Of a DNA stretch of 8,561 bases, positions 1-7,088 are shown in pieces. The DNA comes from Actinomycetes bacterium (lineage in GTDB: Bacteria; Actinomycetota; Actinomycetes; Actinomycetales; Cellulomonadaceae): the NCBI GenBank assembly GCA_021793115.1, contig JAJYTJ010000160.1, positions 1 to 8,561 of the forward strand, given 5' to 3'. The notes beneath the pieces were generated by a model. It worked only from the letters and a program-made list of their open reading frames with translations, searched no databases and was not told the origin of the DNA. The position numbers were made by a program, and so were the translations under genes. How positions within the stretch are numbered: position 1 is the stretch's first letter; the number at the start of each line of letters is the position of its first letter.

Positions 1-2176
<2,176 letters not shown>

Positions 2177-2180
<4 letters not shown>

Positions 2181-3271
2181 GACCCCATCGTGGCACCGTC
2201 CGGCGGCATCGCGCCGCCCCCCGCCCGGCGCGCGTACCGGACGTCGAGCGCGGCCCGCTCGAACCCGGCGCGGCGGTACGTGCGGATCGCGGCCGCGTTG
2301 TCGCCCGCCACCCAGAGCACCGCGGTGCGCAGCCCCCGGCCGACGAGGTGGGCCAGCCCCGCCGCGGTGAGCGCGCGGCCGAGACCGGCGCCCTGGGCGG
2401 CGGGCGCGACGCCGAGCACGTAGACCTCGCCGACCGGCTCGTCGGCCAGCTCCCCGGCGGGGTGCACCTTGGTCCAGACGAAGCCGACGAGCGCACCGTC
2501 GGCGGCGTGCGCGAGCAGGAACCCCGCCGGGTCGAACCAGGGCTCGCGCTCGCGGGCGGCCAGGTCGTGCGCGGTCCAGCGGCCCTGCTCGGCGTGGTCG
2601 GCGAAGGCCGCGGCGTTGACGGCGAGCCACGCCGCCTCGTCGCGTCCAGGGACGAACGGGCGCACGGCGCACCCGGCCGGCCACGCCGGCTCGGCCGGCG
2701 CGTGCCGCACCAGGTCGGCCGCCATGCGCCACAGCTCGTGCACCGGGACGAAGCCCGCCGCGGCCGCCAGCCCCCGGGCGGCCGGAAGGTTGCCGTGCGC
2801 CCACGCCTCCAGCGGCCCCGGGGCGACGTCAGGGGCGTGCGCGCCGCCGGCCGCCGCCGCCTCGAGCAGCGCCCGCCCGACGCCGCGGCGCCGCTCAAGC
2901 GGGTCCACGACGACCTGCGCCGTGGGCACCGCGCCGCCGCGATCGACGTGCGCGTATCCGACGACGCGACCGGCCGCGGCGTGGAACCCGCCCCCCGCGC
3001 CGGTGCCCCGCCCGTCGTGGACCCCGGTGCCCGGTCCGGCACCCGAGCCGTTGCTCGTCCCGGCGTCCGACCGTGGGTCCGTGCCGTCCCCCAGGAAGGC
3101 CAGGACGTGGCGGGCGCCGCCGGGGGAGGCGGGCCCCTCGTCGGCCAGCGCGAGCAGCGCGGCCTCGTCGAGCGGCGCGACGCCGTCCGCCGCGGTGGCC
3201 CGCCCGACGAGGCCCCGCACGGCGTCGCGGTCGCCGCGGGACAGGGGTCCGGCCAGGGTGCGCAGCTCCAT
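2177..3271 (-). CDS. mshD: Mycothiol synthase (tandem GNAT acetyltransferase)
   Basis: MshD acetylates Cys-GlcN-Ins with acetyl-CoA, the last step of mycothiol synthesis in the cytoplasm. The 364-residue product has two GNAT domains. The first has an acetyl-CoA loop RRGVGRA (128-134). The second has [16 protein letters not shown] and QGAGLGRA (293-300), then [15 protein letters not shown] near the C-terminus. The second half follows the MshD pattern rather than a generic GNAT. MshD proteins are commonly around 300-320 residues; the excess is a Gly/Ser/Thr-rich, probably disordered insert at about residues 61-100 of the first domain. I chose ATG 3271 because the protein then begins MELRTLAG and a G-rich run lies just upstream; an in-frame GTG at 3289 would add six residues. 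The stop overlaps the ppk1 start. A tandem-GNAT protein of another specificity is possible but less likely. Confidence 0.88.
2202..2218 (-). other. GC hairpin near the mshD/ppk1 junction
   Basis: GGCGGC and GCCGCC form a perfect 6-bp all-GC stem around a 5-base loop (ATCGC on the + strand). It lies in the last codons of mshD, 21 bases upstream of the ppk1 ATG. In the mRNA it would sit just ahead of the ppk1 ribosome landing site, so it could tie ppk1 translation to ribosomes finishing mshD. The structure is visible but its function is inferred, and short GC stems occur by chance in DNA this rich in G and C. Confidence 0.3.
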
Positions 3272-3286
3272 CCCCCGATCCCAGCA

Positions 3287-3337
3287 CACCCGAGCGGGCG
3301 GTCCCCTGCGCCGTTCGGGTGGCAGGTGAGGGGGACC
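3287..3337. promoter_or_regulatory. Interleaved inverted repeats in the mshD/oxidoreductase divergent region
   Basis: The 95-bp region between the two divergent starts holds two perfect 7-bp inverted repeats. CACCCGA (3287-3293) pairs with TCGGGTG (3315-3321), and GGTCCCC (3300-3306) pairs with GGGGACC (3331-3337). The left arm of the second lies inside the first and its right arm lies outside, a pseudoknot-like arrangement. This region must contain the promoters for both genes, and the repeats could be operators. No clear -35/-10 pair for mshD was found. For the rightward gene a TACGGT (3352-3357) sits 9 bases before ATG 3367 and could be a -10 element for a leaderless or near-leaderless transcript. 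Regulatory meaning is inferred. Confidence 0.3.
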
Positions 3338-3366
3338 TCATCGGCGTGGACTACGGTGGTCCGGCG

Positions 3367-4608
3367 ATGGACGTCTCGGGAGCGGCCGCACCGGCCGACG
3401 CGGACGCCGCCGTCGGCGCGCCGGCCCCGGGCCGCCGCTCACGGCGGGAGCGGCGCGATCCCTCCGGCCCGGCGGTCGTCGTCGTGGACGTCGTGGTCGT
3501 CGGGGCCGGCCAGGCCGGCCTGTCCGCGGGGTACCACCTGCGCCGCGCGGGGTTCGCCGCGGTGGGCACGCCGGGGTGGGAGCGCGCCGGGCGCACGTTC
3601 GTGGTGCTCGACGAGAACCCGCGCCCGGGCGGCGCGTGGCAGCACCGGCCGCCCACCCTGACGATGGGCTCCGCCCACCGCGTGCACGACCTGCCGGGGC
3701 TGGCGCTGCGCCGCGTGGCCGACGACGAGCCGGCCGCGCTCGTCGTGCCGGAGTACTTCGCCCAGTACGAGGAGGCGTTCGAGCTGCAGGTGCAGCGCCC
3801 CGTGCGCGTCGACCGCGTCGCCGACGACGGCGCGGGGCGGCTGACCGTGGCGACGCACCACGTGGCACACCCCGAGGCGCGCGTGGTCTGGCGCGCGCGC
3901 GGCCTCGTCAACGCGTCGGGGACGTGGAGCAAGCCGTTCTGGCCGGCATACCCCGGGCAGGGGACCTTCCGCGGCCGCCAGCTGCACGCGCGCGACGTCC
4001 GGGAACCGCACGAGCTGGCGGACGGGCCGGTGGTGGTGGTCGGCGGCGGCACGTCTGCCGTGCAGCTGCTGCTGCTGCTCGCGCCGCTGGTGGAGACCAC
4101 CTGGGTGACGCGGCGCCCGCCGCAGTGGGTCGAGGCCCAGTTCACGCCCGAGTACGGCCGGCACTCGGTCGCGCGGGTCGCCGAGCGCACGGGGGCCGGC
4201 CTGCCGCCGGGTTCGGTGGTCTCGGCCACCGGCATCCCCCTCACCTCGGCCTACCGCGAGGGCATCGCGGCGGGCGTGCTGCAGGCGCGGCCCATGTTCG
4301 AGCGCATCGTGCCGGACGGCGTCGTGTTCCCCGCCGGCCCGCCGCCCACCGGCTGGGTCGACGGCCCGGAGCACGTCGCGGCGCGCAGCATCGTCTGGGC
4401 CACCGGGTTCCGGGCGGCGCTGGACCACCTGGCGCCGCTGCGGCTGCGCGGTCCCGGGGGCGGGATCGTCATGGAGGGGACCCAGGTCGCGGCGGACCAC
4501 CGGATCCAGCTCGTCGGGTACGGCCCGAGCGCGTCGACGATCGGCGCCAACCGCGCGGGGCGCGAGGCGGTCCGCAACCTGCTGCGGCTGCTCGACGCGC
4601 AGGGGTAG
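3367..4608 (+). CDS. FAD/NAD(P)-dependent oxidoreductase, flavin-monooxygenase-like
   Basis: The 413-residue product is a two-dinucleotide-binding flavoprotein of the Pyr_redox_3/FMO-like type. GAGQAG (46-51) is the FAD-binding Rossmann loop, and GGGTSA (226-231) is the second, NAD(P)H-type loop. FRGRQLH (201-207) matches the FxGxxxH part of the FMO fingerprint, but the usual aromatic residue four positions after the His is replaced by Val. ATGF (345-348) is the typical C-terminal motif before the last strand. The substrate cannot be told from sequence; relatives oxygenate S, N or ketone groups or act as simple reductases. No signal peptide or membrane segment is seen, so it is likely cytoplasmic. 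The first roughly 40 residues are Ala/Pro/Arg-rich and probably disordered. ATG 3367 is the best start; GTG 3346 has a GAGGGGG run upstream, and GTG 3484 would begin right at the first beta strand. It is divergent from mshD and convergent with the hydrolase. Confidence 0.85.
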   Translation: MDVSGAAAPADADAAVGAPAPGRRSRRERRDPSGPAVVVVDVVVVGAGQAGLSAGYHLRRAGFAAVGTPGWERAGRTFVVLDENPRPGGAWQHRPPTLTMGSAHRVHDLPGLALRRVADDEPAALVVPEYFAQYEEAFELQVQRPVRVDRVADDGAGRLTVATHHVAHPEARVVWRARGLVNASGTWSKPFWPAYPGQGTFRGRQLHARDVREPHELADGPVVVVGGGTSAVQLLLLLAPLVETTWVTRRPPQWVEAQFTPEYGRHSVARVAERTGAGLPPGSVVSATGIPLTSAYREGIAAGVLQARPMFERIVPDGVVFPAGPPPTGWVDGPEHVAARSIVWATGFRAALDHLAPLRLRGPGGGIVMEGTQVAADHRIQLVGYGPSASTIGANRAGREAVRNLLRLLDAQG

Positions 4609-4614
4609 GCCGGC

Positions 4615-5259
4615 TCAGACCTCGACGCTGCCGCCCACGGGCAGGTAGCGGTACTCGGCGCCCGTGCGCGCCGCCGCACGGCCCATGAAGGCGGCGGTCA
4701 TCTGCTGGCCCAGCTCGGACAGGTGCACGTCGTGGACGCCGAAGCCGAACCCGGTCGGCCGCACTGCGGCGAGGTAGGCACCGGCGTCGGTGGTGCGCGC
4801 CCACGGGCCGCCGGTGGGGACGGCGAGGACCGCGGGCGGCGCCGGCGGCACGTCGTAGGAGTCGCCCGGGTACGCGAGCAGGCCGTCGACGACGATGCCG
4901 AAGTTCTCGTCGGGCGGCGCCTCGCCCACCTGGTGGTGCCGGCCGCCGAAGAACTCGAGGTGGAACGGGCCGAGCTCCAGGCCCTGCCCCGCGCCCGGCC
5001 ACACGGTGGCGCCCGGGACCGCGGCCGTGACGTCGGACGTCGCGACGACCGGCAGGCCCGGCCGGGCGGCCAGGAGCCGGTCGACGTGCGCCGGGAAGAA
5101 GTGGTCCGCGTGGACGTGCGTGAGCACCAGGCCCGCGGCGCGGCCGACGAACGGCGCCAGGTCCCGGTCGTAGTCGACGTAGCTGCCCGGGTCGACCAGC
5201 AGCACGGCGTCGTCCCGCTCGAGGACGAGGCAGGCGTGCGGGAGCTTCGTGATCTTCAC
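4615..5259 (-). CDS. MBL-fold metallo-hydrolase (COG2220-like)
   Basis: The 214-residue product is a compact metallo-beta-lactamase-fold protein with no signal peptide. Metal ligands are visible: THVHADH (47-53, giving His48, His50, Asp52 and His53), a histidine in GGRHHQVG (His108 or His109), Asp133 in PGDSY, and His176 in GVHDVH. This set fits a two-metal site. The opening (KITKLPHACLVLE) and the VDPGSYVDY region resemble the COG2220/UlaG-like branch, whose members are often hydrolases of unknown substrate; a lactonase or phosphodiesterase role cannot be assigned. The start is decided by a strong Shine-Dalgarno, AGGAAGGA, 7 bases before GTG 5259; longer in-frame starts would pass through the RBS and promoter region. 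The last residues (LPVGGSVEV) end 6 bp from the oxidoreductase stop. Confidence 0.92.
   Translation of the reverse strand: MKITKLPHACLVLERDDAVLLVDPGSYVDYDRDLAPFVGRAAGLVLTHVHADHFFPAHVDRLLAARPGLPVVATSDVTAAVPGATVWPGAGQGLELGPFHLEFFGGRHHQVGEAPPDENFGIVVDGLLAYPGDSYDVPPAPPAVLAVPTGGPWARTTDAGAYLAAVRPTGFGFGVHDVHLSELGQQMTAAFMGRAAARTGAEYRYLPVGGSVEV
4662..4681 (+). terminator. Possible terminator hairpin downstream of the oxidoreductase
   Basis: CCGTGCG (4662-4668) and CGCACGG (4675-4681) form a perfect 7-bp stem with a 6-base loop (CGCCGC). It lies 53 bases after the oxidoreductase stop, inside the 3' coding part of the convergent hydrolase. A weaker 5-bp stem (CTGCC/GGCAG, 4628-4632 and 4640-4644) lies nearer the stop. 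No T-tract follows, as is common for actinobacterial terminator candidates, so this is a weak call. Confidence 0.3.
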
Positions 5260-5266
5260 CGGCGGA

Positions 5267-5274
5267 TCCTTCCT
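5267..5274 (-). promoter_or_regulatory. Ribosome binding site of the MBL-fold hydrolase
   Basis: On the minus strand AGGAAGGA lies 7 bases before GTG 5259. It is the clearest Shine-Dalgarno in the window and fixes the hydrolase start, excluding the longer open frame that runs on to about 5361. Confidence 0.8.
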
Positions 5275-5290
5275 GGAGCGCGACGTCGTG

Positions 5291-5296
5291 ACGGTA
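5291..5296 (-). promoter_or_regulatory. Candidate -10 element for the MBL-fold hydrolase
   Basis: Read on the minus strand this is TACCGT, matching the TAnnnT pattern of housekeeping actinobacterial -10 boxes. It would give a transcript starting near 5284 with a leader of about 25 bases containing the strong RBS. No good -35 box is seen 16-18 bases upstream, so the call rests on position and the hexamer only. Confidence 0.25.
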
Positions 5297-5317
5297 CCCC
5301 GCGGTCCTGGGGAACCG

Positions 5318-5333
5318 ACCCGGCGGCCCGGGT
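5318..5333. promoter_or_regulatory. Perfect inverted repeat in the hydrolase/DUF2156 divergent region
   Basis: ACCCGG (5318-5323) and CCGGGT (5328-5333) are perfect 6-bp arms around CGGC. With one wobble and one bulged base the pairing extends to CC (5315-5316) and GG (5336-5337). It lies 20 bases upstream of GTG 5354, where the -35 region of the rightward gene would be, and upstream of the candidate leftward -10. That position suits an operator acting on one or both promoters. Regulatory function is inferred. Confidence 0.35.
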
Positions 5334-5341
5334 TCGGCTGC

Positions 5342-5347
5342 CACACT
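5342..5347 (+). promoter_or_regulatory. Candidate -10 box for leaderless transcription of the DUF2156 gene
   Basis: CACACT ends 6 bases before GTG 5354, the spacing expected if transcription starts at the start codon itself. It keeps the A2 and T6 of the TAnnnT consensus but has C for the first T. No Shine-Dalgarno-like purine run at proper spacing precedes the GTG, which fits a leaderless mRNA. Confidence 0.3.
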
Positions 5348-5353
5348 GGCGGT

Positions 5354-7075
5354 GTGCCCACACCCGCTGACCCGAGCGAGCCGCGCGACGAGGACGCCCG
5401 CCCGGCCGACGAGCCGACGGCGCGCCAGCGGCAGGCGGACCTGCGCGCCCCGCTCGCGCAGCACCGGCGCTACGTCCGCGTGCGCGCGGTCGCCTCACGC
5501 GTGGTGCTGGTCATCGCGCTGCTCACGCTGCTGACGCTCGTGCGGCACCGGCCCTGGCGCGGGGTCCCGGTGCTCGACCCGGTGGCGTGGGACGTCGACC
5601 ACAACGTCGCGCGGCCCACGCTCGTGCTCGCCGGGATCTGCCTGCTCATCGCCGCGCGCGGGCTGCGCCGCGGGCACCGGCTCGCCTGGGGCGGCACCGT
5701 GGCGCTCCTCGGGGTCTCGAGCGTGCTGCACCTGGCGCACCGCCTGAGCGTGGTGCCGACCGTCGCGCTGCTGGTCGCCGTGGTGTGGCTGGCGGTGCAG
5801 CGGCGGGCGTTCCCGGTGCTGCCGAGCCGGCGGGACGTGCGCCGCGCCGCGCTCGTGACGCTGGCCGGCATCCTGACGGTCGGCGGGATCGCCACGGCGT
5901 TCGCCATCGCCACGGACGACAACCCCGTGCGCCGGCTCCACCTGCACCGGATCTCGGCCGGGCTCACCGCGGGCTTCGCCGCCGTGTTCGTCGTCGTGCT
6001 GCTGTGGTCGCTGACGTCCCCCCGCCGGCCGGTCCGGCTGCCGCACGCGGCCCGCCTGGCGGAGCGGGAGCGGGCGCGCGCCCTGGTGCGGGCCTACGGC
6101 TCGGGGACGCTCGACTACTTCGCGCTGCGTGACGACAAGGACTGGTTCTTCGTCGGGCACTCGGTGGTGGCGCACGCGGTGCGCGGGGGCGTGTGCCTCG
6201 TCTCGCCCGACCCGATCGGCCCGGTCGAGGAGCGCGCCGAGGTGTGGGCCGAGTTCTCCGACTACGCGGCGACGTACGGCTGGTCCGTCGCGGTCATCGG
6301 CGCGTCGGCGGACTGGCTGCCGGTGTACGAGGCCTCGGGCCTGCGATCGGTGTACCTGGGCAGCGAGGCGATCGTGGACGGTCCCTCGCTCAACCTGGCG
6401 GACCACCAGCACAAGGGCCTGCGCAACGCGGCCAACCGGGTGGCGCGCGCGGGCTACACCACCGACGTGCTCGCGCCCTCCGCGGTGGACGACGAGACGC
6501 GACGCCAGATCCTCGAGGTGGCGACCCAGTCGCGGCGCGGCGAGGCGGAGCGGGGGTTCTCCATGACGCTGTCGCGGCTGCTGGACCGTGCCGACGGCGA
6601 CGAGCTGCTCCTGTCGGTGACGCGCAGCCCCGAGGGGCGCGTGGACGCCTTCTGCCAGTGGACGCCGTGCGAGGGCGGCTGGTCGCTGGACGTCATGCGC
6701 CGGCGGCTGGACGCGGGCAAGCTGCCCAACGGCATCATGGAGTCGACCGTGGTGCGCACGGTCGAGGAGGTGGTCCGCAGCGGCGGCCGCCGCGTGGGCC
6801 TGAACTTCGCGGTGATGCGCGAGGTGCTGCAGGGCGAGGGCACGTCCGCGTGGGACCCGGTGGTGCGGCCGGTGCTGCAGCGGCTGTCCGAGCAGACGCA
6901 GATGAGCTCGCTGGCCGCGTTCAACGAGAAGTTCGCGCCCGAGTGGGTGCCGCGCTACGTGGTGCTCGACGCGGCCGAGTACGTCGCGACGCAGGCCGTG
7001 GTCATGGCCGGTGCCGAGGGCATCGGCGAGCTCCCGGTGATCGGGCGGTTCCTCGCGGCGCGGCCGCGCGGCTGA
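5354..7075 (+). CDS. Membrane protein with DUF2156 / phosphatidylglycerol lysyltransferase-type domain
   Basis: The 573-residue product has a charged, proline-rich N-terminus (1-45), six hydrophobic segments (about 50-63, 88-101, 111-128, 133-148, 166-186, 202-220), and then a C-terminal cytoplasmic domain (about 235-560). That domain resembles DUF2156, the catalytic part of MprF and LysX enzymes, which move an aminoacyl group from tRNA to phosphatidylglycerol and make the membrane less negative. Visible family-like blocks are LDYFALRDDKDWFF (253-266), VSPDPIGP, KGLRNAANRVARAGY, LDVMRR, NGIMESTVV and FNEKFAPEWVPRYVV. The shape matches the membrane-plus-transferase part of mycobacterial LysX, but no lysyl-tRNA synthetase domain follows, and the N-terminus is too short for the full MprF flippase. 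Which amino acid is used, or whether the enzyme is active, is unknown. GTG 5354 is chosen because longer in-frame starts run back into the divergent hydrolase gene. It is convergent with the MATE gene, 9 bp away. Confidence 0.87.
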   Translation: MPTPADPSEPRDEDARPADEPTARQRQADLRAPLAQHRRYVRVRAVASRVVLVIALLTLLTLVRHRPWRGVPVLDPVAWDVDHNVARPTLVLAGICLLIAARGLRRGHRLAWGGTVALLGVSSVLHLAHRLSVVPTVALLVAVVWLAVQRRAFPVLPSRRDVRRAALVTLAGILTVGGIATAFAIATDDNPVRRLHLHRISAGLTAGFAAVFVVVLLWSLTSPRRPVRLPHAARLAERERARALVRAYGSGTLDYFALRDDKDWFFVGHSVVAHAVRGGVCLVSPDPIGPVEERAEVWAEFSDYAATYGWSVAVIGASADWLPVYEASGLRSVYLGSEAIVDGPSLNLADHQHKGLRNAANRVARAGYTTDVLAPSAVDDETRRQILEVATQSRRGEAERGFSMTLSRLLDRADGDELLLSVTRSPEGRVDAFCQWTPCEGGWSLDVMRRRLDAGKLPNGIMESTVVRTVEEVVRSGGRRVGLNFAVMREVLQGEGTSAWDPVVRPVLQRLSEQTQMSSLAAFNEKFAPEWVPRYVVLDAAEYVATQAVVMAGAEGIGELPVIGRFLAARPRG

Positions 7076-7088
7076 CCGGCGGCGTCAG
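7058..7088. terminator. Palindrome and short stem at the DUF2156/MATE convergence
   Basis: GCGCGGCCGCGC (7058-7069) is a perfect 12-bp palindrome in the last codons of the DUF2156 gene. Next to it, CTGAC (7072-7076) and GTCAG (7084-7088) form a 5-bp stem whose arms contain the two facing stop codons. It may help end leftward MATE transcription. It is weak, has no T-tract, and the small stem follows partly from both stops being TGA followed by C. Confidence 0.2.

Noticed and set aside
3073..3366. N-terminal extension of the oxidoreductase frame back to 3073
   Set aside because: It would overlap the mshD 5' end and both promoters and adds only Arg/Pro-rich sequence; flavoproteins of this type start shortly before the GxGxxG loop.
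2348..3661. Rightward open frames antisense to mshD
   Set aside because: Arg/Gly/Pro-rich shadow translation, crossing the intergenic region and the oxidoreductase start; MshD on the other strand accounts for the sequence.
4591..4628. 8-bp direct repeat CTCGACGC (4591-4598 and 4621-4628) at the first convergent junction
   Set aside because: Only two copies, each explained by coding sequence in opposite genes; expected by chance at this base composition, with no duplicated target or mobile element nearby.
5249..5353. Extension of the DUF2156 frame back to 5249
   Set aside because: It would run into the divergent hydrolase start and its strong Shine-Dalgarno; GTG 5354 fits the intergenic layout better.
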